The notes beneath the pieces are model-generated. The model worked only from the letters and a program-made list of their open reading frames with translations, did no database searches and was not told the origin of the DNA. A program made the position numbers and the translations under genes. From an uncultured Candidatus Melainabacteria bacterium (GTDB lineage: Bacteria; Cyanobacteriota; Vampirovibrionia; Gastranaerophilales; Gastranaerophilaceae), in NCBI GenBank assembly GCA_934726055.1, contig CAKVCZ010000003.1, positions 81,702 to 145,701 of the forward strand: a DNA stretch of 64,000 nt, in the 5' to 3' direction. Positions 16,474-25,178 of this stretch are shown here, piece after piece. The number at the start of each line of letters is the position of its first letter. Position 1 is the stretch's first letter.

Positions 16474-18213
16474 GTGAGAAAAAAGTCAGAAAAAGTTGAA
16501 AAAGTTAAAGATTTTGATAAACGCTTAGGTTGTTGGCAGGTTGCATTTGCTATATTTGCAATTGGGCTTATCGTTCATTTGTTTTTTATTCAGGTAGTTG
16601 ATTTAAAAAAATTGCGTTTAAAGGCTAAAAAACAAAGAAGTGCACAATCTTTTGTAATGCGTGGAGATATATATGATAGAAATGGAATAAAGCTTGCTTC
16701 AGACAAAATTTTATTTGATGTCTATGCAAGAACTCCTGATTATGAGCATACACCTGAAGAATTGGCAAATATGCTTGCTCCTATTTTAAAAATTCCCAAA
16801 TCTACTCTTGTTCAAAAGTTAAAAAGAAAAGATATTATGATATCTCTGAAAAAAAATGTTGATAGACAAACCAGAGATGAAATTGCAAAATTACACTTAA
16901 GAGAAATTCCTATGGATAAAAAAACAACAAGAGTTTATCCGCAAGGGGCATTAGCTGCACATGTTTTAGGTTACTATAATTTTGATGCTGATATTTCCGC
17001 AGGTATTGAAAAAACCGCAAAAGATAAATTAGAGCTTGTAGATGGTAATGTTTCTATCGAAAGAACACCAAAGGGCGACATTATATATGATGTTAATACT
17101 GATCCTCTGGCAACAACACGTCCGATGAAAGGTGAAGATATCACGTTAACAATTGATACAGCCATACAGCATGTTTGCGAACAAGAATTATTGAAGGTAG
17201 TAACAAAAACGAAAGCTTTAAGAGGAACGGTAATTGTTGTAAATCCTAAAAATGGAGAAATTTTAGCATACGCAGTATATCCGTATTATGATCCAAATAA
17301 TTTTAAGAAAGCAACATATAAACAGATAAAAAACTGGCCGTTAACAGACGTATTTCCACCCGGTTCTACATTTAAGGTTATAACAGTTGCATCAGCAATG
17401 GATTTGGGTAAAATTAACCCAAGTACAAAAATTAATGATACCGGTAAAATAAAAGTAGGTTGGTGGGACATTGAAAATTATGATTACAAAATCCGACCTA
17501 ATCCGGGTTGGATAACTTTAGAGTATTTGTTTGAACACTCAAGTAATGTTGCCTCGGTAAAAGTTGCTCAGATGATGACTTCAAAAGAATTCTATGATAT
17601 GCTTAAAAAATTTGGCATAGGTGCAATTACGGGAATTGATTTACCGGGGGAATCAAGAGGTATTTTAAAGCCTGCTAATAAATGGGATTCTTCTGACCAT
17701 GCTTCAATGGGATATGGTTACGGTGCATCTGTTACCGCAATTCAGATGGTTGAGGCTGTTTCTGCACTTGCAAATAACGGAGTTAGAGTTACTCCACATA
17801 TTATAAAATATTCACAAGAAGAAGCGGATGCAAAAATCCATTATACACAGGTTTTGAAACCGGAAACGGCTAAAAATGTTACCAAAATTTTGATGGAAAG
17901 TATAAATCAAGGTAAATCTCCAATTAAAATGGAAAAATATAATGTTGCTGCAAAAACAGGTACATCCAAAAAACCAAAAGAGGATGGCAGTGGTTATACT
18001 AGCAAGTATTATACATCAATTGTTGGGTATTTACCTGCAACTGATCCTGAAATCTTGATTTATGTTATGGTTGATTCTGCTCAGGGTGGAAACGTTTGGG
18101 GTAGTACAATTGCAGCTCCTATTTTTAAGGAAATATCTTCTCAAGTTGCAAGAATTATGAATTTGAAACCTGATAAAAATGTAGGTAGTATAGATTTGAA
18201 TAAAAAATCATAA
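16474..18213 (+). CDS. ftsI: Septal peptidoglycan transpeptidase (class B PBP, PBP3-like)
   Basis: Cross-links septal peptidoglycan with FtsW. 579 residues: one N-terminal membrane anchor (about 21-43), a dimerisation domain with RGDIYDRNG near 64, then the transpeptidase domain with the three active-site motifs in order: S-T-F-K (PPGSTFKVI near 296), S-S-N (EHSSNVAS near 355) and K-T-G (AAKTGTS near 494). GTG start with GGGAAG upstream. Follows ftsL by 72 nt and precedes murE by 11 nt, as in dcw clusters. Confidence 0.93.
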   Translation: MRKKSEKVEKVKDFDKRLGCWQVAFAIFAIGLIVHLFFIQVVDLKKLRLKAKKQRSAQSFVMRGDIYDRNGIKLASDKILFDVYARTPDYEHTPEELANMLAPILKIPKSTLVQKLKRKDIMISLKKNVDRQTRDEIAKLHLREIPMDKKTTRVYPQGALAAHVLGYYNFDADISAGIEKTAKDKLELVDGNVSIERTPKGDIIYDVNTDPLATTRPMKGEDITLTIDTAIQHVCEQELLKVVTKTKALRGTVIVVNPKNGEILAYAVYPYYDPNNFKKATYKQIKNWPLTDVFPPGSTFKVITVASAMDLGKINPSTKINDTGKIKVGWWDIENYDYKIRPNPGWITLEYLFEHSSNVASVKVAQMMTSKEFYDMLKKFGIGAITGIDLPGESRGILKPANKWDSSDHASMGYGYGASVTAIQMVEAVSALANNGVRVTPHIIKYSQEEADAKIHYTQVLKPETAKNVTKILMESINQGKSPIKMEKYNVAAKTGTSKKPKEDGSGYTSKYYTSIVGYLPATDPEILIYVMVDSAQGGNVWGSTIAAPIFKEISSQVARIMNLKPDKNVGSIDLNKKS

Positions 18214-18224
18214 AGGATAATATA

Positions 18225-19682
18225 ATGAAATTAGAAGAATTAATTGCAAATATTGACTGTGAAAGAGTAAATTTTAAAAATGTAGATGTAACAGGTCTTT
18301 CTTATAATTCAAAAACGACTAAAAAAGGTGATATATTTATTTGTTTGGTGGGTGAATATACTGACGGGCATAAGTATATTCAATCAGCACAAGAAAATGG
18401 AGCGGTTGCTCTATTCACAGAAAGACAAGTAGATTCTGATTTGCCACAAATTATTGTAAAATCTACTAGACATCAAATTGCTGACATAGCTGATAAATTC
18501 TATAACTCTCCGTCAAAAGAATTGAATTTAATAGGGGTTACAGGAACTAACGGCAAGACAACAGTTACTCACCTAATTCAAAAAATATTCGAAAGTGTTA
18601 ATCAAAAATGTGCATTGATAGGAACTTTAGGTTATAAGTTATCATCAGAAGACACTTATAAAGAAGCAAAGCATACGACTCCTCAAGCACCTGAATTGCA
18701 AAGAGTTTTAAGACAAATTAAAACGGAAAATAAAATTGATAATGTTGCAATGGAAGTAAGTTCGCATTCATTGGAACAACGCAGAGTCGGAAATTGTGAT
18801 TTTAAAGGTGCTGTAATTACAAATTTGACACAAGATCATCTAGATTATCATATTACAATGGATAATTATTTTGATGCAAAAGCTATACTTTTTAAAAATT
18901 TAAAAGAAGGAAACTTTGCTGTATTAAATGCAGATGATGCTTATGCAGAAAGATTTAAAAATGTTGTTCCTAAAGGAGTAAGGGTTTTAACTTACGGTAT
19001 AAAAAATCAAGCTGATGTAATGGCAAAAGATATTAAATTTACGGGTGATGGTGCACAATTTATATTAAAAACAAAAGATGAAGAATTTGCAGTATCACTT
19101 CACATGAATGGTGTTTTCAGTGTTTATAACGTACTTGCGGCACTTACAACTGCAAAATCTCAAGGTTTTGATATAAAAATGGCGGCAAAGGCATTGGAAA
19201 ATGTTAAAGGTGTTGCAGGAAGATTTGAAATTGTACACAAAAATCCGATAGTCATTGTCGATTATGCTCATACTCCTGATGGATTGGAAAATGTTTTAAA
19301 AGCGGGCAGAGAAATTACACAAAAAGGTGCAAATTTAATTTGTTTATTTGGTTGTGGTGGAGATAGAGATGCAACAAAACGACCAAAGATGGGAGAAATA
19401 GCTGAAAAATTGGCTGACAAAATAGTTGTAACAAGTGATAATCCACGAAGTGAAAATCCAGAACAAATAATTTTTGATATAATGGCAGGAATTAAATCTG
19501 TTGATACGGATAAAGTTATTGTTGAAAGCGATAGAGGAAAAGCAATAGAACTTTTGAAAAATATTTCAAATGAACGTGATGTTATAATTATTGCCGGTAA
19601 AGGTCATGAAGATTATCAAATTTTAAAAGATAAAACTATTCATTTTGATGATAGAGAACAGGCAAAAAAGGTTTTTGGCTAA
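18225..19682 (+). CDS. murE: UDP-MurNAc-tripeptide synthetase
   Basis: ATP-dependent ligase adding the third stem-peptide residue to UDP-MurNAc-L-Ala-D-Glu. 485 residues with the P-loop GVTGTNGKTTVTHL near 104-117, the central HLDYH motif and the C-terminal DNPRSENP signature. DNPR marks the meso-diaminopimelate-specific enzymes, so the wall is probably of DAP type. AAGGA precedes the ATG. Its stop codon is directly followed by the ATG of the next gene. Confidence 0.96.
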   Translation: MKLEELIANIDCERVNFKNVDVTGLSYNSKTTKKGDIFICLVGEYTDGHKYIQSAQENGAVALFTERQVDSDLPQIIVKSTRHQIADIADKFYNSPSKELNLIGVTGTNGKTTVTHLIQKIFESVNQKCALIGTLGYKLSSEDTYKEAKHTTPQAPELQRVLRQIKTENKIDNVAMEVSSHSLEQRRVGNCDFKGAVITNLTQDHLDYHITMDNYFDAKAILFKNLKEGNFAVLNADDAYAERFKNVVPKGVRVLTYGIKNQADVMAKDIKFTGDGAQFILKTKDEEFAVSLHMNGVFSVYNVLAALTTAKSQGFDIKMAAKALENVKGVAGRFEIVHKNPIVIVDYAHTPDGLENVLKAGREITQKGANLICLFGCGGDRDATKRPKMGEIAEKLADKIVVTSDNPRSENPEQIIFDIMAGIKSVDTDKVIVESDRGKAIELLKNISNERDVIIIAGKGHEDYQILKDKTIHFDDREQAKKVFG

Positions 19683-20642
19683 ATGCTTGATAATGGTATT
19701 ATAAAATCTAAATTATTGATAGAACAGCATTTTCATGGTGCGTATGGTGTAGATTTTGCCAAATGTAGTGTTGAAGAAGTGTTAGAGTTGTCTAAAAAAC
19801 TTATTGCAAATGGAATTGGCGGATTTTTTCCAACTCTCGCAACGGATAGTATTGAAAATATAAAAAAACAAATACAAGTTTTTAAAAAAGCAAAAGAAAA
19901 GCAAACTTCAGAAATGGCATGTCTTTTAGGTATTCATCTCGAAGGTATTTTTTTAAATCCTTTAAAAAAGGGAATTCATGATGAAAATCAGTTTTTAGAA
20001 TTAACTGTTAAAAATTTTCAAAAAATTGAAGATGATTTTATAAAAATAGTAACGCTTGCACCAGAGTTAGATAAAAATTTAAAATTTACAAAATATTTGA
20101 AAGAAAAAGGAATAAAAGTCCAAGCAGGGCACTGTGTAGGTTCGGATTTAACTTTATGTGATGGGGTTACACATCTTTTTAATGCGATGAGTCCGATTAC
20201 TCATAGAGATGGTTCAACTTCACTTTCTGCTCTTGTTAGTGATAATTTATATACTGAAATTATTGCTGATGGTGTTCATTTAAGTGATGATATTATAAAT
20301 TTAGTTTTAAAATCAAAACCTAAAGATAAAGTTATATTAGTTTCGGATTGTTTACCAATAACTAATAGTAGTACTTCAGAGATGGATTTTTGTAATAAAA
20401 AAGTTTATTATGATGGTAAAAAAGCTACTGATAAAAATGGTGTAATTGCCGGTAGTACAACAATGTTGGATAAAATTGTAAAAAGATTAATGCAAAAAAA
20501 GATTAATGCAATTGAATTAATTGAAAATACCTATAAATATCATGATATAGAGTTAAATGGATATATTTGGTGGGATGAAAAATTTGATATAGTTGCAGTG
20601 GAAAAAGACGGGAATGTAATTTGTAGAAAAGGGAAAATTTAA
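19683..20642 (+). CDS. nagA: N-acetylglucosamine-6-phosphate deacetylase-like amidohydrolase (short form)
   Basis: NagA removes acetate from GlcNAc-6-P in amino-sugar and wall recycling. Visible family features are QHFHGAYGVDF (the HxH metal motif, near 16-26), GIHLEGIFLNP with the metal Glu near 95, AGHCVGS and THLFNAM with metal/substrate histidines, and the catalytic Asp in LVSDCLP near 220. At 319 residues it lacks the N-terminal beta-sandwich part of typical enzymes of about 380 residues and begins almost at the HxH. The ATG immediately follows the murE stop, so it is translationally coupled to wall synthesis genes. Activity with the shortened fold is uncertain. Confidence 0.75.
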   Translation: MLDNGIIKSKLLIEQHFHGAYGVDFAKCSVEEVLELSKKLIANGIGGFFPTLATDSIENIKKQIQVFKKAKEKQTSEMACLLGIHLEGIFLNPLKKGIHDENQFLELTVKNFQKIEDDFIKIVTLAPELDKNLKFTKYLKEKGIKVQAGHCVGSDLTLCDGVTHLFNAMSPITHRDGSTSLSALVSDNLYTEIIADGVHLSDDIINLVLKSKPKDKVILVSDCLPITNSSTSEMDFCNKKVYYDGKKATDKNGVIAGSTTMLDKIVKRLMQKKINAIELIENTYKYHDIELNGYIWWDEKFDIVAVEKDGNVICRKGKI

Positions 20643-20643
20643 A

Positions 20644-20907
20644 ATGACAAACAATAATGAAAATATTTCAAATAGAATTAGTGCTGCGGTCAATGTTAAT
20701 GCGACAAAAAATCATTCCGGCATTGTTCCTCCTCAACTGAAAAAGGTTTATTATTGTATGTTTTTTTCAATAATGATAGTTTCTTTTTCTTTAATATATT
20801 GGCTATGCAACTATACAGCAATTAGAGAAACTTTTCAAATTATATTAATGGCAGGGTTTTCGGTTTTTCTAGCAGAGTATGTATCAAGAAGATATTTGAA
20901 ATTTTAG
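20644..20907 (+). CDS. Small two-helix membrane protein of unknown function
   Basis: 87 residues: a polar Asn-rich N-terminus (1-35), then two hydrophobic helices at about 36-57 (YYCMFFSIMIVSFSLIYWL) and 63-80, with a basic end (RRYLKF). It starts directly after the nagA-like stop, with GGGAA upstream, so it is probably the last gene of the rsmH-murE operon. No recognised family. Confidence 0.65.
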   Translation: MTNNNENISNRISAAVNVNATKNHSGIVPPQLKKVYYCMFFSIMIVSFSLIYWLCNYTAIRETFQIILMAGFSVFLAEYVSRRYLKF

Positions 20908-21006
20908 ATATAATTTTCTTTGTTGTTATAAAAATGATATATTTCCGGAAAATGTTCCCATTTAGCTGAAAATTGGAAATGGGGTAGTTGTGAGTAAAAA
21001 GCTTAA

Positions 21007-21040
21007 AAAAGCGGGCATATTAATTGATATGCCCGCTTTT
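21007..21040. terminator. Bidirectional terminator after the dcw and fliI operons
   Basis: AAAAGCGGGCATAT and ATATGCCCGCTTTT form a 14-bp perfect stem with a 6-nt loop between convergent operons. It is the strongest terminator hairpin seen in the window. Confidence 0.9.
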
Positions 21041-21061
21041 ATATTATGTAAACTTTCAAAA

Positions 21062-21349
21062 TTATTTGTTTAGAGCATCTTTTAGAGCTTTTTCAAGTAC
21101 TTCAATTTTTGATTCCAAAACCTTGACTTTTGAATCACTTTCATCTGATGATATAGAATTCTTTTCCAGTTCTCGTTTGTAGCTTTTTAATTTTCTTGAA
21201 ACATCCAATACATAAGATAAAACAAACAAAATACCTGTTATAAAGCTTGAACAAGCTAGAATTGCAGATCCATAATCATGTAATCTCCAACAAAAATAAG
21301 CTATTGTGCATAAAAATAATACTGAAACTAATCTTAAAAATATAATCAT
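21062..21349 (-). CDS. Small membrane protein with C-terminal coiled coil
   Basis: 95 residues: two transmembrane helices (about 3-20 and 28-48) followed by a charged heptad region to the end (VKVLESKIEVLEKALKDAL). The topology resembles LapA-domain proteins but no family motif is clear. Its ATG overlaps the rluD stop (ATGA) with AAGGAG 6 nt before it, so it is the last gene of the fliI-lspA-rluD operon. Confidence 0.7.
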   Translation of the reverse strand: MIIFLRLVSVLFLCTIAYFCWRLHDYGSAILACSSFITGILFVLSYVLDVSRKLKSYKRELEKNSISSDESDSKVKVLESKIEVLEKALKDALNK

Positions 21350-22254
21350 TTTTGACTCCTTAAATATTTTAGTACTTTTTCAATTTTTTCGTCAGGTTCG
21401 ATTTCCAGTTTTATTATCTCATCAGAATTAGGTTTTGTAAACTCTAATTTGTATGCTTGTAAAACTTGTTCTTGAGTTTTAACTTTTTCCGGTCTTGCAC
21501 CATACAGCGTATCATTAAAAATAGGAGTTCTAAAATAGCTCAAATGTACTCGTATTTGGTGAGTTCTACCTGTTTTGAGATTCAATTCCAGATAGGTCGC
21601 GTTTTTGAACCTTTCAAGAACTTTATATTCTGTTATACTTGGTTTTCCTCCTTCTACGACAGCCATTTTGTGTGGTTGAGTTGGATGTCTGCCAATTGGA
21701 AGATTAATAACTCCGCTTTCATCCTTAACAGAACCTTTGACAATTGCTAAATATTTTTTTATTGCCGTTTTATTTTTAATTTGTTCTGCTAAAAATTCAT
21801 GAGTTTGATTATTTTTTGCAACCATTAGAAGTCCTGATGTGTTTCTGTCTAATCTGTGCAAAATTCCACGTCTGAATTCTCCGTTTATATCTGACAAATT
21901 ATTTCCATATTTGTATAATAATGCATTTACAAGTGTGTTCTCGCGTTCTATTGTGGTTGGATGAGTAAGCATTCCTGAAGGTTTATTTACAACGAGCATG
22001 TTTTCATCTTCATAGATAATGTCAAGAGGTATATTTTGTGCAGGTATTTCAACTTCATTTGTTTCTTGGGGGTCAAATTCAATAAAATCACCTTCATGAA
22101 GTTTATGCGAAGGTTTTTTAACTTCTCCGTTAATAAGAACTTTTCCATTTTTTATAGCACTTTGAATTTTAGATCTTGATATATCGTTAATCAGATTTGC
22201 AAGATATGCATCAAGTCTAATATTTTCATCATTTTCATCTATTAAAAATTTCAT
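21346..22254 (-). CDS. rluD: 23S rRNA pseudouridine synthase, RluA/RluD family
   Basis: Converts uridines to pseudouridine in large-subunit rRNA. 302 residues: an S4-like RNA-binding domain at 11-60 (RLDAYLANLI, GKVLINGEVKKPS), the catalytic HRLDRNTSGLLMVAK with its Asp near 138, and the C-terminal LKTGRTHQIRVHL. The start overlaps the lspA stop by four bases (ATGA). Which uridines it modifies cannot be told from sequence alone. Confidence 0.92.
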   Translation of the reverse strand: MKFLIDENDENIRLDAYLANLINDISRSKIQSAIKNGKVLINGEVKKPSHKLHEGDFIEFDPQETNEVEIPAQNIPLDIIYEDENMLVVNKPSGMLTHPTTIERENTLVNALLYKYGNNLSDINGEFRRGILHRLDRNTSGLLMVAKNNQTHEFLAEQIKNKTAIKKYLAIVKGSVKDESGVINLPIGRHPTQPHKMAVVEGGKPSITEYKVLERFKNATYLELNLKTGRTHQIRVHLSYFRTPIFNDTLYGARPEKVKTQEQVLQAYKLEFTKPNSDEIIKLEIEPDEKIEKVLKYLRSQK

Positions 22255-22742
22255 AACTGACTTAATTGTGCTTTCTTTAACAATGAAATAATTACAACAA
22301 GAATACCAATATTTATGGCAATATCAGATAAATTAAACACAGGGAAATTGATAAACTTTAAATCAAAATAATCAACTACATATCCAAATTGAATTCTTTG
22401 AAGTAAATTACAAAAAATTCCTGACATAATCATATCAAGCCAAAAAATTCCATAAAAAGACATTGTGTTTGCATGTTTTATCACAAAAGCAAATAAAGCA
22501 ACGAGAATTGTTACAGAAATTGCTATTATAGCAAACGGATACTGGCTTAAAATGCTAAAAGCTGCTCCGCTGTTTTTTATATATGTCAATTTTAATACAG
22601 GGTTTTCAAAAAGCAGTCCGCTATCGTAATTTTCAATAATAAAATCCGAAAGATATATGTTTGCAAAAACAAAAACTGCAAAAGTTAAAAACAAATATGC
22701 TATTTTACTAGAATAGCTTTGAGACTGTTTTTTTCGTGTCAT
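22251..22742 (-). CDS. lspA: Lipoprotein signal peptidase II
   Basis: Membrane aspartyl protease that cleaves prolipoprotein signal peptides. 163 residues with four hydrophobic helices and the conserved motifs NSGAAFS near 57, an N-L-L-Q-R stretch near 111, VDYFD near 121 and FPVFNLSDIAIN near 132, giving the two catalytic aspartates. It overlaps the previous gene by 35 nt and rluD by 4 nt; AAAGG lies 9 nt before the ATG. Confidence 0.92.
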   Translation of the reverse strand: MTRKKQSQSYSSKIAYLFLTFAVFVFANIYLSDFIIENYDSGLLFENPVLKLTYIKNSGAAFSILSQYPFAIIAISVTILVALFAFVIKHANTMSFYGIFWLDMIMSGIFCNLLQRIQFGYVVDYFDLKFINFPVFNLSDIAINIGILVVIISLLKKAQLSQL

Positions 22743-23631
22743 TTTGCTTTACCTTTGAAAAATCTTTTGTCGGAATAATATTTGTTCTTGTAATTACATA
22801 TCCTAAACCGGTTACCATAAGTTTAATTTCATTGTTTTTTGCAACATTAGCTCTTGTAATTCCAACAGAGGCTACTGTGTATTCATTAAAGTTGTTTTTA
22901 TTAGCTTTAAAAACCCTTTCTAACATGCCGTCTTTAGGAAGTTTTCTAAATACTTCTTCTGCATTAATTTGTGGATATGTAATTTTTTCTTGACCGATTG
23001 ATGCAATTGCAATCATTCCCGGTTTATTTAATTTTATACTTAGTGTTGCTGTATATTCTTTTCCGGCGTTTACGATTTGTGGAACAATTAAATCCATTTG
23101 TATTTGATTAGCTTCACCATAAGTCAAAACAGTTTTTTCATTTGTAATGCTATCAGAAGTGATTAACCATTTGTTACCAACTTTTTCAAGATAATATATA
23201 CAATTTGATTCGCTGCTTAATGAGCCGTTAACATCATTTTCATTAACTTTTTCTTTTGCTGTTGCCTTTGCGTATTCAGTAACATATACAATAGCAGTAT
23301 TTCCAACAATGTCTATTTTTTGGATAACAGTTTTGTATTTGATATCAGGATACATTTTCCATGTTTTGTCGATTAAATCACTGTAAATCGTTTTATCAAA
23401 ACCGTCTGCGTTGTAATAATTATCAGAATATAGAGAAAGTAATCCTTCTTTATCGTATTTTTTAGTATATTCCGATTGCATTTTGATAGTATTTCTAATT
23501 TCACTGTCAAGAACTCTCAAATGTTGTGTAGGTTGTTTTACAACAGTCTTAAAAGAGTTATTTCTATGTGCTGCAAAAGCAGTAGGTGTAAGCATTATAG
23601 CTATTAAAATTGTTAAAATAAGTTTTTTCAT
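22708..23631 (-). CDS. Exported protein with an NTF2/SnoaL-like domain
   Basis: 307 residues. Residues 1-20 form a Sec signal peptide (KKLILTILIAIMLTPTAFA, cleavage after AFA). Residues 40-160 have the look of an NTF2-like fold (YTKKYDKEGLLSLYSDNYYN, KWLITSDSI), often a binding or catalytic cavity domain. The second half is beta-rich (ATLSIKLNKPG). No catalytic motif is apparent. It lies 14 nt after fliI and overlaps lspA, so it is cotranscribed with them. Periplasmic role unknown. Confidence 0.7.
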   Translation of the reverse strand: MKKLILTILIAIMLTPTAFAAHRNNSFKTVVKQPTQHLRVLDSEIRNTIKMQSEYTKKYDKEGLLSLYSDNYYNADGFDKTIYSDLIDKTWKMYPDIKYKTVIQKIDIVGNTAIVYVTEYAKATAKEKVNENDVNGSLSSESNCIYYLEKVGNKWLITSDSITNEKTVLTYGEANQIQMDLIVPQIVNAGKEYTATLSIKLNKPGMIAIASIGQEKITYPQINAEEVFRKLPKDGMLERVFKANKNNFNEYTVASVGITRANVAKNNEIKLMVTGLGYVITRTNIIPTKDFSKVKQNDTKKTVSKLF

Positions 23632-23645
23632 ATTTTTATTATACC

Positions 23646-24995
23646 TTAAACATCTAAATTTGACATCATTTCAATAAGAGTATTAATTGTTGTATCCATG
23701 CTAACAACGTCTGTTGTTCTCTGTTGCAGAAATCCATTGATTTGTGGCATCATTTGAATTGCAATATCTAAGTTTGGATTTGAACCTTCTTGGTACATGC
23801 CTACATCAATTAAGTCTTTATTTTCTCTGTATAGAGCAAGTAATTTACGCATTTTTCCGGCAGCTGCTTTATGTTCTGGTGATGCGATTGCACTCATCAA
23901 ACGGGAAATACTTCCCAGAACATCAATTGCAGGATAATGATTAGCTTCTGCAACCTTTCTTGATAAGAAAATGTGTCCGTCTGTAATACCACGCACTGTA
24001 TCTACAATAGGATCGTTAATATCATCACCTTCCATCAAGACTGTGTAAAAAGCTGTAATTGAGCCTTTTGGACTATTCCCTGCTCTTTCGAGAACTTTTT
24101 GTAACCAAGAAAATATTGATGGAGGATATCCTTTCATTGTAGGTGGCTCTCCCAAAGACAATCCTACTTCACGACCAGCCATTGCACAACGTGTAACGGT
24201 ATCTGTCATTAAAAACACTTTTTTCCCTTTATCTCTAAAGTATTCACATACCGCAGTTGCAGCGAGTAAACATTTTTGACGGATTAAAGGTGGTTGGTCG
24301 CCTGTTGCACAAACCAACACGGATTTTTTCATGCCCTCAGGTCCGAGTGCATCTTCAATAAATTCTTTAACCTCACGACCACGTTCTCCTATTAGAGCAA
24401 CAACGTTTACATCTGCATCAGAATTTCTTGCAATCATACCAAGTAATGTTGATTTACCAACCCCTGAACCTGCAAAAAGTCCCATACGTTGTCCGCAGCC
24501 AAAGGTTAAACAGCTATCTATTGCTCTAACTCCGGTTGAAAACATTTCTGTGATAATAGGTCTTTCGAAAGGACTTGGCGGAGGACCTTCAATATTTCGC
24601 CATTCTGCATGTTCTAAAGGAAAAGGCTCTCCATCCATAGGATTTCCCATGGGATCTATCAATCTTCCTAAAAGAAAATCTCCAACCGGAATCATAATAG
24701 GTTGACCGGTTGATGAAACTAAACAACCTTGACCGATGCCGTTTCCATCCAAAAGTAAAAGTAATTGTGCAACTTCTCCTTTAAATGCAGCAACTTCAGC
24801 AGGTTTTTTCTCTCCTGTGTTTGTTTCAATGTAGCACAAGTCGCCAATTTTAAGTCCGGGAAGTTTTACTTCAACGGTTAAGCCCAAAAGTTTCGATACT
24901 GTACCTTTATATTGATAAAGATTAGTTTTCTCAAGAACTTCATGTGTTTTTCTTTTTAATTCGTCAATTCTTTCTTGATCAATTTCTTCAAACAT
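23646..24995 (-). CDS. fliI: Flagellum-specific type III export ATPase
   Basis: Energises export of flagellar rod, hook and filament subunits. 449 residues from the chosen ATG: F1-beta-like domain, Walker A GLFAGSGVGKST near 178, the DTVTRCAMAGREVGLSLGEP segment and the C-terminal ERAGN/GSITAFYTVL region, all typical of FliI rather than F-ATPase beta. A longer frame exists, but the start at 24995 (MFEEIDQ) fits homologues, and an extended -10 (TGG-TATAAT) lies 6 nt before it, so the mRNA may be leaderless. The gene heads an operon with lspA and rluD, far from fliJ and fliK, which is unusual. Confidence 0.94.
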   Translation of the reverse strand: MFEEIDQERIDELKRKTHEVLEKTNLYQYKGTVSKLLGLTVEVKLPGLKIGDLCYIETNTGEKKPAEVAAFKGEVAQLLLLLDGNGIGQGCLVSSTGQPIMIPVGDFLLGRLIDPMGNPMDGEPFPLEHAEWRNIEGPPPSPFERPIITEMFSTGVRAIDSCLTFGCGQRMGLFAGSGVGKSTLLGMIARNSDADVNVVALIGERGREVKEFIEDALGPEGMKKSVLVCATGDQPPLIRQKCLLAATAVCEYFRDKGKKVFLMTDTVTRCAMAGREVGLSLGEPPTMKGYPPSIFSWLQKVLERAGNSPKGSITAFYTVLMEGDDINDPIVDTVRGITDGHIFLSRKVAEANHYPAIDVLGSISRLMSAIASPEHKAAAGKMRKLLALYRENKDLIDVGMYQEGSNPNLDIAIQMMPQINGFLQQRTTDVVSMDTTINTLIEMMSNLDV

Positions 24996-25001
24996 ACCCA
25001 A

Positions 25002-25010
25002 ATTATACCA
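25002..25010 (-). promoter_or_regulatory. Extended -10 placed for a leaderless fliI transcript
   Basis: TGG-TATAAT on the minus strand ends exactly 6 nt before the fliI ATG; the -35 region (TGCACA, 17 bp upstream) is weak, as is common with extended -10 promoters. No Shine-Dalgarno is seen. Confidence 0.45.
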
Positions 25011-25178
25011 TAATATTGGTTCTGTGTGCATATTGTTACGTTTTTTATTTAAAACAGCGAATGTATAAAATTTACGTTACAAATTACCTAAAAAAATATA
25101 TTTAAGTTATAATTAAAAATATAAAAGAAAATAGAAGTGAAAAGGGCAAAAAGACGAAGCCCGAAGAAAGAAGGAAAA

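Noticed and set aside
20950..20990. Hairpin TTCCCATTT...AAATGGGG after the 87-residue gene
   Set aside because: Pairs are possible, but a much better terminator follows at 21007-21040; no separate role could be supported.
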